DNA from: Galeruca laticollis
Taxonomy: Eukaryota > Arthropoda > Insecta > Coleoptera > Chrysomelidae
Assembly: GCA_963921935.1 (NCBI GenBank)
Contig: OY998180.1
Coordinates: forward strand, 372,001-436,000
Length of the DNA stretch: 64,000 nucleotides
Direction of reading: 5' to 3'
Shown in pieces: positions 36,061-49,658 of this stretch (its first letter is position 1; every line of letters begins with the position of its first letter). The position numbers and the translations under genes are program-made. Below the pieces are notes generated by a model, which did not search any database, had not been told where the DNA came from, and worked only from the letters and a program-made list of their open reading frames with translations.

Positions 36061-38330
36061 TTAATTTTTTCAGTAAGTATTGTGATACTCAAAAAATAAA
36101 ATTATCCATTAAATCATTGACACCACAGCAGATAAAATTAAGAATTACTTTAATATATCTAAAATCGTTTGTAGTATATATCAGTACACTCTTGATTTTA
36201 TAGTAAAAATATTAGGCTCTGAAAAACATTTAAAAATCGAATCAACCGATAATAAGACCAATTCATTTTGATCTCACCCTCACTACAAACGATGTAGATA
36301 ATAGTGGTAGCATTTCAATTTTTTCAGTTGACATTGTGATACACGAAAAATAAAATTATACATTAAAGCAATAATACCACATCAGATAAAGTTGAAAATC
36401 ACTTCAATCCATCTAAAATCGTTAGTAGTATATATCAGAACACTTTTGAATTTGTTGTAAGAGTATTAGTCTCTAAAAAACATTTAAAAATCAAATTACC
36501 CGATAATAAAACCAACTCATTTTGATCTCACCCTCACTACAAACGATGTAGATAATTGTGGTCGCATTTCAATTTTGACAGTAGACATTGTGATACCCGA
36601 AAAATAAAATTATCCATTATATCCTTGACACCACAGCAGATAAAATTGTGAATTACTTTAATATATCTAAAATCGTTTGTAGTGTATATCAGTACACTCT
36701 TGATTTTATAGTAATAATATTATTCTCTGAAAAACAGTTAAATATCGAATTAACCGATAATAAAACCAACTCATTTTGATCTCACCCTCACTACAAACGA
36801 TGTAGATTATTGTGGTAGAATTTCAATTTTTTCAGTAGACATTGTGATACACGAAAAATAAAATTATACATTAAATCAATAACACCACATCAGATAAAAT
36901 TGAAAATCACTTTAATACATCTAAAATCGTTTGTAGTATATATCAGAACACTTTTGAGTTTGTAGTAAAAATATTGGTCTCTGAAAAACATTGGATAATA
37001 GAACCAATTTATTCTGATCTATAAATGATGTAGGTAATTGTGGTAGCATTTTAATTTTTTCAGTAGACATTGTGATACTCACAAAATAAAATTATCCACT
37101 GAAACATTGACACCACAGCAGCTAAATTAAAAATCAATTCAATATATCTGAAATCGTTTGTATTATATATCATAACACTCTTGAATTTGTACTACAAACG
37201 ATGAAGATAATTGTGGTAGTATTTTAATTTTTTCAGTAGGCATTGTGATACTCAAAAAATAAAATTATCCATTAAATCATTGACACCACAGCAGATAAAA
37301 TTGAGAATTACTTTAATATATCTAAAATCGTTTGTAGTATATGTCAGTTCACTTTTGAATTTGTAGTAAAAATATTGGTCTTTGCAAAACATTGGATAAT
37401 AAAACCAATTTATTCTGATCTCACCCTTACTATAAACGTTCTAGATAATTGTGATAGCATTCTAAATTTTTCAGTAGACATTGTGATACACTAAAAATAA
37501 AATTATCCATCAAATCATTGACACCACAGCAGCTAAAATTGAAAATCAATTCAATATATCTAAAATCGTTTGTAGTATATATCAGAAAACTCTTGAATTT
37601 GTACTACAAACGATGTAGATAATTGTGGTAGCATTTTAATTTTTTCAGTAGGCATTGTGATACTCAAAAAATAAAATTATCCATTGAATCATTGACACCA
37701 CAGCAGGTAAATTGAAAATCAATTCAATATATCTAAAATCGTTTGTATTATATATCAGTACACTCCTGATTTGATAGTAAGAATATTAGTCTCTGGAAAA
37801 CATATAAAAATCGAATTAACCGATAATAAAACCAACTCATTTTGATCTCACCCTCACTACAAACCATCTAGATAATTGTGGTCGCATTTCAATTTTTTCA
37901 GTAGATATTGTGATACACTAAAAATAAAATTATCCATTAAATCATTGAAACCACAACAGATAAAATTGAGAATTCTTTTAATATATCTAAAATCGTTTGT
38001 AGTATATATCAGAACACTATTGATTTTATAGTAAGAATATTAGTCTCTGAAAAACATTTAAAAATCAAATTACCCGATAATAAAACCAACTCATTTTGAT
38101 CTCACCCTCACTACAAACGATGTAGATAATTGTGATACACGGAAAATAAAATTATTTAATGAATCAATATCACCACATCAGTTAAAATTGAAAATAATTT
38201 TAATACATCTAAAATCGTTTGTAGTATATATCAGAAAACTTTTGAATTTGTAGTAAAAATATTGGTCTCTGAAAAACATTGGATAACAAAACCAATTTAT
38301 TCTGATCTATAAACGATGTAGATAATTGTG

Positions 38331-40994
38331 GTAGCATTTTAATTTTTTCAGTAGACATTGTGATACTCACAAAATAAAATTATCCACTGAAACATTGACA
38401 CCACAGCAGCTAAATTAAAAATCAATTCAATATATCTGAAATCGTTCGTAGTATATATCATAACACTCTTAAATTTATACTACAAAAGATGTAGATAATT
38501 GTGGTAGCATTTCAATTTTTTCAGTAGACATTGTGAAACACGAAAAATAGAAATATCCATTAAATTAATAACACCACATCAGACGAAATTGAAAATTACT
38601 TTGATACATCTAAAATCGTTTATAGTATATATCAGAACATTCTTGATTTTGTAGTAAGAATATTAGTCCCCGAGACACAATAAATAATCGATTCAATCGA
38701 TAATAAAACCAACTCATTCTGATCTCAGCGTTTCTACAAACGATGTAGATAATTGTGGTAGCATTTTGAAATTTTCAGTAGACATTGTGATAGACTAAGA
38801 ATAAAATTATTCAATAAATCATTGACACCACAGCAGCTAAAACGGAAAATCAATTCAATATATCTTAAATCGTTTGTAGTATATATCAGAACACTCTTGA
38901 ATTTGTACTACAAACGATGTAGATAATTGTGGTGGCATTTTAATTTTTCCTGTAGGCGTTGTGATACCCGAAAAATGAAATTATCCATTAAATAATTGAC
39001 ACCACAGCAGCTAAAATTGATAATCAATTCAATATATCTAAAATCATTTGTAGTATATATCAGACCACTCTTGAATTTGTACTACAAACGATGTAGATAA
39101 TTGTGGTAGCATTTTAATATTTCTGTAGGCAATGTGATACTCGAAAAATAAAATTATCCATTAAATCATTGACACCACAGCATCTTAAATTGAAAATAAA
39201 TTCAATATACCTAAATTCGTTGGTAGTATCTATCAGAACACTCTTGAATTTGTACTACAAACGATGTAGATAATTGTGGTAGCATTTTAATTATTTCTGT
39301 AGGCAATGTGATACTCGAAAAATAAAATTATTCATTAAATCATTGACACCACAGCATCTTAAATTGAAAATAAATTCAATATACCTAAATTCGTTGGTAG
39401 TATCTATCAGAACACTCTTGAATTTGTACTACAAACGATGTAGATAATTGTGGTAGCATTTTAATTATTTCTGTAGGCAATGTGATACTCGAAAAATAAA
39501 ATTATCCATTAAATCATTGACAGCACGGCATCTAAAATTGAAAATCAATTCAATATATCTAAAATCGTTTGTAGTATATATCAGAACACTCTTGAATTTG
39601 TACTACAAACGATGTAGATAATTGTGGTAGCATATTATTTTTTCAGTAGGCCTTGTGATACTCGAAAAATAAAATTATACATTGAATCATTGACACCACA
39701 GCAGCTAAAATTGAAAATTAATTCAATATATCTAAAATCGTTTGTACTATATATCAGAACACTTTTGAATTCGTTGTAAAAATATAAGTCTCTGAAAAAC
39801 ATTAGATAATCGATTTAACCGATTATAAAACCAACACATTCTGATCTCACCCTTACTAAAATTGATGTAGGTAATGGTGGTAGCATTCCAATTTTCTCAG
39901 TAGATATTGTGATACACGAAAAATAAAATTTCCCATTAAATCAATAACACCATCAGGAAAAATCTAAAATCACTTTAATACATCTAATATCGGTTGTAGT
40001 ATAAATCAGAACACTTTAGAATTTGTAGTAAGAATATACGTCTCTGAAAAACATTGGATAATAAAACCTATTCATTCTGATCTCACCCCCACTACAAACG
40101 ATGTAGATAATTGTGGTCGCATTTCAATTTTTTCAGTAGACATTGTGAATTACTTTCATATATATAAAATAGTTTGTAGTATATATCAGTACACTCTTGA
40201 TTTTATAGTAATAATATTAGTCTTTGAAAAACAGTTAAATATCGAATTAACCGATAATAAAACTAACTCATTTTGATCTCACCCTCACTACAAACGATGT
40301 AGATAATTGTGGTAGCATTTCAATTTTTTCAGTAGATATTGTGATACACGGAAAATGGAATTATACATTAAATAATAACACCACATCAGATAAATTTGAA
40401 AAACACTTCAATCCATCTAAAATCGTTTGTAGTATATATCAGAACACTTTTGAATTTGTAGTAAAAATATTGGTCTCTGCAAAACATTGGATAATAAAAC
40501 CAATTTATTCTGATCTCACCCTTACTATAAACGATGTAGATAATTGTGATAGCATTTCAAATTTTTCAGTAGACATTTTGATACACTAAAAATAAAATTG
40601 TCCAATAAATCATTGACACCACAGCAGCTAAAATTGAAAATCAATACAATATATCTAAAATCGTTTGTAGTATATATCAGAACACTCTTGAATTTGTACT
40701 ACAAACGATGTAGATGATTGTGGTAGCATTTTAATTTTTTCAGTAGGCATAGTGATACTCAAAAAATAAAATTATCCATTAAGTCATTTACACCACAGCA
40801 GATAAAATTGAGAATTACTTTAATATATCTAAAATCGTTTGTAGTATATATCAGTACACTTTTGAATTTGTAGTAAAAATATTGGTCTCTGAAAAACATT
40901 GGATAATAAAACCAATTTATTCTGATCTCACCGTTACTATAAACGATGTAGATAATTGTGGTAGCATTTTAATTTTTTCAGTAGACATTGTGAT
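38331..40994. repeat. Large duplicated satellite block, copy 1
   Basis: Near identical to 42651-45140, sharing private variants (GGTGGCATTTTAATTTTTCC at 38931 and 43251, exactly 4320 bp apart). After one extra ~173-bp monomer in this copy (around 39110-39470) the offset becomes about 4147 bp. Confidence 0.85.
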
Positions 40995-42650
40995 ACTCAC
41001 CAAATCAAATTATCCATTGAATCATTGACACCACAGCAGGTAAATTGAAAATCAATTCAATATATCTAAAATCGTTTGTAGTATATATCAGAACACTCTT
41101 GAACTTGTACTATAAACGATGTAGATAAATGTGGCAGCATTTTAATTTTTTCAGTAGACATTGTGATACTCACAAAATAAACTTATCCATTGAATCATTG
41201 ACACCACAGCAGCTGAATTGAAAATCAATTCAATATATCTGAAATCGTTTGTAGTATATAACATAACACTCTTGAATTTGTACTACAAACGATGTAGATA
41301 ATTGTGGTAGCATTTTAATTTTTTCAGTAGGCATTGTGATACTCGAAAAATAAAATTATCCATTAAATCATTGACACCACAGCAGATAAAATTGAGAATT
41401 ACTTCAATATATCTAACATCGTTCGTAGTATCTATCAGTACATTCTTGATTTTATAGTAAGAATATTAGTTTCTGAAAAACAGTTAAAAATCGTATTAAC
41501 CGATAATAAAACCAACTCATTTTGATCTCACCCTCACTACAAACGATGTAGATAGTTGTGGTCGCATTTCAATTTTTTCAGTAGACATTGTTATACACGA
41601 AAAATGAAATTATACATTAAATCAATAACACCACATCAGATAAAATTAAAAAACACTTCAATCCATCTAAAATCTTTTGTAGTATATATCAGAACACTTT
41701 TGAATTTGTAGTAAAAATATTGGTCTCTGCAAAACATTGGATAATAAAACCACTTTATTCTGATCTCACCCTTACTATGAACGATGTAGATAATTGTGAT
41801 AATTTTAAATTTTTCAGCAGACATTGTGATACACTAAAAATAAAATTATCCATTGAATCATTGACACCACAGCAGCTAAAATTGAAAATCAATTCAATAT
41901 ATCTAAAATCGTTTGTAGTATATATCAGAACACTCTTGAATTTGTACTACAAACGATGTAGATAATTGTGGCAGCATTTTAATTTTTTCAGTAGACATTG
42001 TGATACTCACAAAATAAAATTATCCACTGAAACATTGACACCACAGCAGCTAAATTAAAAATCAATTCAATATATCTGAAATCGTTCGTAGTATATATCA
42101 TAACACTCTTAAATTTATACTACAAAAGATGTAGATAATTGTGGTAGCATTTCAATTTTTTCAGTAGACATTGTGAAACACGAAAAATTGAAATATCCAT
42201 TAAATTAATAACACCACATCAGACGAAATTGAAAATTACTTTGATACATCTAAAATCGTTTATAGTATATATCAGAACACTCTTGATTTCGTAGTAAGAA
42301 TATTAGTCCCGAGACACATTAAATAATTGATTCAACCGATAATAAAACCAACTCATTCTGATCTCAGCGTTTCTACAAACGATGTAGATAATTGTGGTAG
42401 CATTTTAAATTTTTCAGTAGACATTGTGATAGACTAAAAATAAAATTATCCATTTAATCATTAACACAACATCAGATTAAATTGAAAATCACATTAATAT
42501 ATCTAAAATCGTTTGTAGTATATATCAAAACATTTTTTAATTTGTAGTGAAAATATTGGTCTCTGAAAAACATTGGATAATCGAATTTACTGATAATGAA
42601 ACCAACTCATTCTGATCTCACCCTTACTACAAAAGATGTAGATAATTGTG

Positions 42651-45140
42651 GCAGCATTTTAATTTTTTCAGTAGACATTGTGATACTCACAAAATAAAAT
42701 TATCCACTGAAACATTGACACCACAGCAGCTAAATTAAAAATCAATTCAATATATCTGAAATCGTTCGTAGTATATATCATAACACTCTTAAATTTATAC
42801 TACAAAAGATGTAGATAATTGTGGTAGCATTTCAATTTTTTCAGTAGACATTGTGAAACACGAAAAATTGAAATATCCATTAAATTAATAACACCACATC
42901 AGACGAAATTGAAAATTACTTTGATACATCTAAAATCGTTTATAGTATATATCAGAACACTCTTGATTTTGTAGTAAGAATATTAGTCCCCGACACACAA
43001 TAAATAATCGATTCAATCGATAATAAAACCAACTCATTCTGATCTCAGCGTTTCTACAAACGATGTAGATAATTGTGGTAGCATTTTGAATTTTTCAGTA
43101 GACATTGTGATAGACTAAGAATAAAATTATCCATTAAATCATTGACACCACAGCAGCTAAAACGGAAAATCAATTCAATATATCTTAAATCGTTTGAAGT
43201 ATATATCAGAACACTCTTGAATTTGTACTACAAACGATGTAGATAATTGTGGTGGCATTTTAATTTTTCCTGTAGGCGTTGTGATACCCGAAAAATGAAA
43301 TTATCCATTAAATAATTGACACCACAGCAGCTAAAATTGATAATCAATTCAATATATCTAAAATCGTTTGTAGTATATATCAGACCACTCTTGAATTTGT
43401 ACTACAAACGATGTAGATAATTGTGGTAGCATTTTAATTTTCTCAGTAGGCATTGTGATACTCGAAAAATAAAATTATTCATTAAATCATTGACACCACA
43501 GCATCTCAAATTGAAAATAAATTCAATATACCTAAATTCGTTGGTAGTATCTATCAGAACACTCTTGAATTTGTACTACAAACGATGTAGATAATTGTGG
43601 TAGCATTTTAATTATTTCTGTAGGCAATGTGATACTCGAAAAATAAAATTATCAATTAAATCATTGACAGCACGGCATCTAAAATTGAAAATCAATTCAA
43701 TATATCTAAAATCGTTTGTAGTATATATCAGAACACTCTTGAATTTGTACTACAAACGATGTAGATAATTGTGGTAGCATATTATTTTTTCAGTAGGCAT
43801 TGTGATACTCGAAAAATAAAATTATACATTGAATCATTGACACCACAGCAGCTAAAATTGAAAATTATTTCAATATATCTAAAATCGTTTGTACTATATA
43901 TCAGAACACTTTTGAATTCGTTGTAAAAATATAAGTCTCTGAAAAACATTAGATAATCGAATTAACCGATTATAAAACCAACACATTCTGATCTCACCCT
44001 TACTAAAATTGATGTAGGTAAGGGTGGTAGCATTTCAATTTTCTCAGTAGATATTGTGATACACGAAAAATAAAATTTCCCATTAAATCAATAACACCAT
44101 CAGGAAAAATCTAAAATCACTTTAATACATCTAAAATCGGTTGTAGTATAAATCAGAACCCTTTAGAATTTGTAGTAAGGATATACGTCTCTGAAAAACA
44201 TTGGATAATAAAACCTATTCATTCTGATCTCACCCCCACTTCAAACGATGTAGATAATTGTGGTCGCATTTCAATTTTTTCAGTAGACATTGTGAATTAC
44301 TTTCATATATATAAAATAGTTTGTAGTATATATCAGTACACTCTTGATTTTATAGTAATAATATTAGTCTTTGAAAAACAGTTAAATATCGAATTAACCG
44401 ATAATAAAACTAACTCATTTTGATCTCACCCTCACCACAAACGATGTAGATAATTGTGGTAGCATTTCAATTTTTTCAGTAGATATTGTGATACACGGAA
44501 AATGGAATTATACATTAAATAATAACACCACATCAGATAAATTTGAAAAACACTTCAATCCATCTAAAATCGTTTGTAGTATATATCAGAACACTTTTGA
44601 ATTTGTAGTAAAAATATTGGTCTCTGCAAAACATTGGATAATAAACCAATTTATTCTGATCTCACCCTTACTATAAACGATGTAGATAATTGTGATAGCA
44701 TTTTAAATTTTTCAGTAGACATTGTGATACACTAAAAATAAAATTGTCCAATAAATCATTGACACCACAGCAGCTAAAATTGAAAATCAATACAATATAT
44801 CTAAAATCGTTTGTAGTATATATCAGAACACTCTTGAATTTGTACTACAAACGATGTAGATAATTGTGGTAGCATTTTAATTTTTTCAGTAGGCATAGTG
44901 ATACTCAAAAAATAAAATTATCCATTAAGTCATTTACACCACAGCAGATAAAATTGAGAATTACTTTAATATATCCTAAATCGTTTGTAGTATATATCAG
45001 TACACTTTTGAATTTGTAGTAAAAATATTGGTCTCTGAAAAACATTGGATAATAAAACCAATTTATTCTGATCTCACCGTTACTATAAACGAAGTAGATA
45101 ATTGTGGTAGCATTTTAATTTTTTCAGTAGACATTGTGAT
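42651..45140. repeat. Large duplicated satellite block, copy 2
   Basis: Second copy of the block at 38331-40994, in the same orientation. Its left part is itself preceded by a local ~680-bp duplication (41970 onward repeats at 42650 onward). Confidence 0.85.
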
Positions 45141-46787
45141 ACACGAAAAATAAAATTATACATTAAAGCAATAATACCACATCAGATAAAGTTGAAAATC
45201 ACTTCAATCCATCTAAAATCGTTAGTAGTATATATCAGAACACTTTTGAATTTGTAGTAAAAATATTGGTCTCTGAAAAACATTGGATAATAAAACCAAT
45301 TTATTTTGATCTCACCCTTACTATAAACGATGTAGATAATTGTGGTAGCATTTTAATTTTTTCAGTAGACATTGTGATACTCACAAAATAAAATTATCCA
45401 CTGAAACATTGACACCACAGCAGCTAAATTAAAAATCAATTCAATATATCTGAAATCGTTTGTAGTATATATCATAACACTCTTGAATTTGTACTACAAA
45501 CGATGTAGATAATTGTGGTAGCATTTTAAATTTTTCAGTAGGCATTGTGATACTCAAAACATAAAATTATCCATTGAATCATTGACACCACAGCAGATAA
45601 AATTGAGAATTACTTTTATATATCTAAAATCGTTTGTAGTATATATCCGTACACTCTTGATTTTATAGTAAGCGTATTAGTCTCTGAGAAACAGTTAAAA
45701 ATCGAATTAACCGATAATAAAACCAACTCATTTTGATCTCCCCCTCACTACAAACGATGTAGATTATTGTGGTAGTATATATCAGAACACTTTTGAATTT
45801 GTAGTAAAAATATTGGTCTCTGCAAAACATTGGATAATAAAACCAATTTATTCTGATCTCACCCTTACTATAAACGATGTAGATAATTGTGATAGCATTT
45901 TAAATTTTTCAGCAGACATTGTGATACACTAAAAATAAAATTATCCATTGAATCATTGACACCACAGCAGCTAAAATTGAAAATCAATTCAATATATCTA
46001 AAATCGTTTGTAGTATATATCAGAACACTCTTAAATTTGTACTACAAACGATGTAGATAATTGTGGTAGCATTTTAATTTTTTCAGTAGGCATTGTGATA
46101 CTCAAAAAATAAAATTATCCATCAAATCATTGACACCACAGCAGATAAAATTGAGAATTACTTTAATATATCTAAAATCGTTTGTAGTATATATCAGAAC
46201 ATTTTTGAATTTGTAGTAAAAATATTGGTCTCTGAAAAACATTGGATAATAAAACCAATTTATTCTGATCTCACCGTTACTATAAACGATGTGGATAATT
46301 GTGGTAGCATTTTAATTTTTTCAGTAGAAATTGTGATATTCACCAAATAAAATTATCCCTTGAATCATTGACACCACAGCAGCTAAATTGAAAATCAACT
46401 CAATATATCTGAAATCGTTTGTAGTATATATCATAACACTTTTGAGTTTGTAGTAAAAATATTGGTCTCTGAAAAACATTGGATAATAAAACCAATTTAT
46501 TCTGATCTCACCCTTACTATGAACGATGTAGATAATTGTGGTAGCATTTTAGTTTTTTCAGTAGACATTGTGATACTCACAAAATAAAATTATCCACTGA
46601 AACATTGACACCACAGCAGCTAAATTAAAAATCACTTCAATATATCTGAAATCGTTTGAAGTATATATCATAACACTCTTGAATTTGTACTACAAACTAG
46701 TGATGTGTCGTTCCGGCCGGACTCGGTACAAAGGAACGAATCCGGGGTAGGATCGATTTGGATCGAATCCAATAATTCAATGAGAGT

Positions 46788-46801
46788 CGTTCCGAGGAAC
46801 G
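46788..46801. repeat. hAT sub-terminal palindrome, left
   Basis: CGTTCC-GA-GGAACG, identical to 49645-49658. Likely part of the transposase binding sites, by analogy with sub-terminal repeats of other hAT elements. Confidence 0.5.
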
Positions 46802-47218
46802 AATACACGAGGCAGATCACGGGTCAGTTGAGTTTGGTTAACGGCTGGCAACACTGGTAAGATTGCTCGTCGGCAATGCGCCGATTCAGAGGTGCTGGTG
46901 GAAGGCGGCACTTTATTACTTATTTTTTGTTTTGTTGTTACAAGCCGCTTTTTTTGGTATTGGTTCGACATTTCGGTATCTCTTATCTCTTCATCTTTTT
47001 TGGGACAAGTAAAAAACTTTTCAGATATATGTTTATTGCATTTACAATTCGCCGAACTTCTGGTCCTAGGATTTTGAATTAAATTTTAGTACTTCGGTGT
47101 TCAGGGCCCGTTTAAATTGAATTTGCTGTGGTTTTCACTCTGATTTTGAGTTCACTATTGAGATTTTTTTGTGTGTTTTTACTGTACAGTTAAAGTCTGC
47201 AATATTGTTTCTTAAATA

Positions 47219-49206
47219 ATGAATAGAAAGCGTAGTGATATTTGGAACTACTTCAATGTGGCGAATGAAAGCAGTGCAAAATGCTCTTTTTGTAGTGGTA
47301 CTTTTTCATACAAAAATGGCGCAACAGCTAATTTAACTAGACATTTAAAGAGAAAACATCCAACATCATTAATAGGTCCATCCACTTCAGCAACGTCTAC
47401 GACTAGTGACTCTACATCTGCCAATGAAATTAACGTTATTGACGGTGAGTCTACCGCTTACACGACTTCTACTAAAAACACTGCCAGCAATGATAATAAC
47501 ATAGAAGACATTCCAAACCCAAAAAGGAAATGCCAATTAACATTATCTAACTTCATGAAGCGACCATTGCCTTTGCAAATTTCAAAAAAATTGGATGAGC
47601 AATTAACAATTATGATTGCAGCAGAATATCAACCATTTAGATTGGTGGAAGATAAACAGTTTCGCATTTTTGTAAATATGCTAAATCCTAATTATTCCCT
47701 ACCATCGCGAAAAACGGTGTCAAATGTGCTTATACCACAATTATACACTAAAATAAGAGAAGCTGTAGAGGGACGTCTGACTATGGCAAATTACATTGCG
47801 TTTACCTCAGATGGGTGGACATCGTTAAATAATGAATCTTATCAGTCATTAACAGCCCATTTCATTGATTTCGATGGTAAACTAGCATTTTTTGTATTAG
47901 GCTGTTATAAAACTGATGAGGCACATACAGCAGTAAATTTGGCGATATTAATTAAAAATCTATTGACAGAATGGCAGATTTTAGAAAAAATATGTGGGGT
48001 AGTTACGGATAATGCTGCAAATATTAAAGCTGCTATTCGCAACATATCTTCTACATGGTGCCACAGCGGATGCTTTGCTCACAGCTTAAATTTAGTATTA
48101 CAAACTGGTCTACAAGAAATAAACATTGCTCGAAATAAAGCTAAATCTGTAGTAGAATTTTTTGCAGCCGCTAAACTAAAAAGTTTACAGAAACAAATGG
48201 AATATCCTGAGCTAAAGCTGAAGAATGACGTAGTCACAAGGTGGAATTCAACGTACGATATGTTGGAACGGATAACAAAAATAAAGGATCCTTTACTATC
48301 AGCTATTGCAGTTACGAATTGTACTCAGACCCTGACTTCCCAAGATTTCGAGATATTTGATTGGTGTTGTAAAATTTTAAAACCGTTTAAAGACGTTACC
48401 GAAGAATTGAGCTTAGAAAAAGGAGTAACTATTTCGAAAGTAATATTATTTAGCAGATTATTACTAAACCATATTTCAAAGATAGAGTCAGATTTGAAAG
48501 TAAGACTTTCGAGTGAGAATGTGATAGAGATTGAGGTATATAACATGTGTGTAAAAATTTCAAGGGAACTGCTTAATAGATTTCAAAATGCGGAAGACAA
48601 CATAATCTGGGCCGATTCTACGTTGCTAGACCCCCGATTTAAAAAATACGGATTTAAAAAGGAATCTGCTTACAATAATGCATACGACCGAATTGTAAGA
48701 AAAATAACTGCAGCCATTTCACGAAAACAGAGAAAAAACCAAGATATTCTCCCAAACACGCCGTCTGAAAATGTTTCTAAAATTAATGAGAAAACTAATG
48801 TGGACTTGTGGAGTGATTTTGATAGCGAGGTATGAGTGGCAGTAGCTTTATGATTTTATTAATATACAATATATGAAATTTTGATTTTCAGATAAATAAA
48901 AATGAATTACAAATAGATACTAGTCCTCAAGCCATTGCGATTATTGAAATGGACAAATATTTGGAAGAGCGAATATTAGCAAGGAACAGCGATCCACTAA
49001 CATGGTGGGAAGAAAGAAAATTTGCCTTTCCCAATCTGTATGAAGTCATGAAAAGTCGCCTCTGTGTACCTGCCTCATCTGTGCCTTCAGAAAGGATATT
49101 CTCAAAAACTGGTCAAACTTGTAATGAGCGCAGAAGTAGGCTGTCAGCTGAGAAAGTCGAAAAAACAGTATTTATAAGTTCCAATTTACATGTTTTAAAC
49201 CCTTAA
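47219..49206 (+). CDS. hAT transposase, BED-type zinc finger, two exons
   Basis: Cut-and-paste transposase. Exon 1 is 47219-48829 and exon 2 is 48892-49206, with a 62-nt GT-AG intron (48830-48891) in phase 0. Together they give 641 residues. Residues 22-47 are a BED finger (C22, C25, H42, H47). Residues 198 (SDGWTS) and 264 (TDNAANI) are the two catalytic Asp. A W...CHSGCFAHSLNLV segment follows. Exon 2 holds the hAT dimerisation region (DPLTWWEERKFAFPNL, ASSVPSERIFSKTG), where the third acidic residue is expected. No frameshift or internal stop is seen once the intron is removed. It resembles the ZBED1-like group of insect hAT elements. Confidence 0.92.
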
Positions 49207-49644
49207 ACTTAAAAACGTAGCTATGTTATTTTATTCTGCCTTTCCAGAGTTTTCAGTATTATTTTGTGTAAAATGTAAAAAGTAATATATATTTTTTAGT
49301 TGTATGTATTATGTATAGAAATTAAAAGTTTTTTGTTGTTGAAATATTCTGTCATTAGTTTTCTCCTAAAGAAATTCCAATTTTTGTTATTCTTTTATAT
49401 ATATATACTTATTTAATAAGAAGAATCTTTGTTTTCAATTAGGTACCTTTAATATATTAAACACGTTGGCTTGCCAATAGTTGAATATCATTTAATGCAA
49501 ATTTTCTCTAATTTAAATCCAACTGCCCAATCCTATATTATTAATAACCAGCACAACGAATCTATATTTAGTTTGCGTGCAGTGCCGCGGCTGCCTTACC
49601 TAGAACCCTAAGTGAAACTTCATTCATCAGATCAGAAGGTATAT

Positions 49645-49658
49645 CGTTCCGAGGAACG
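49645..49658. repeat. hAT sub-terminal palindrome, right
   Basis: Same 14-bp palindrome as at 46788-46801, 80 bp from the right end of the element. Confidence 0.5.

Noticed and set aside
29596..45000. Short ORFs inside the satellite (for example 40341-40589 and 44488-44676) sharing a similar peptide
   Set aside because: They recur because the repeat recurs. The frame is closed within one or two monomers and is not kept across the array.
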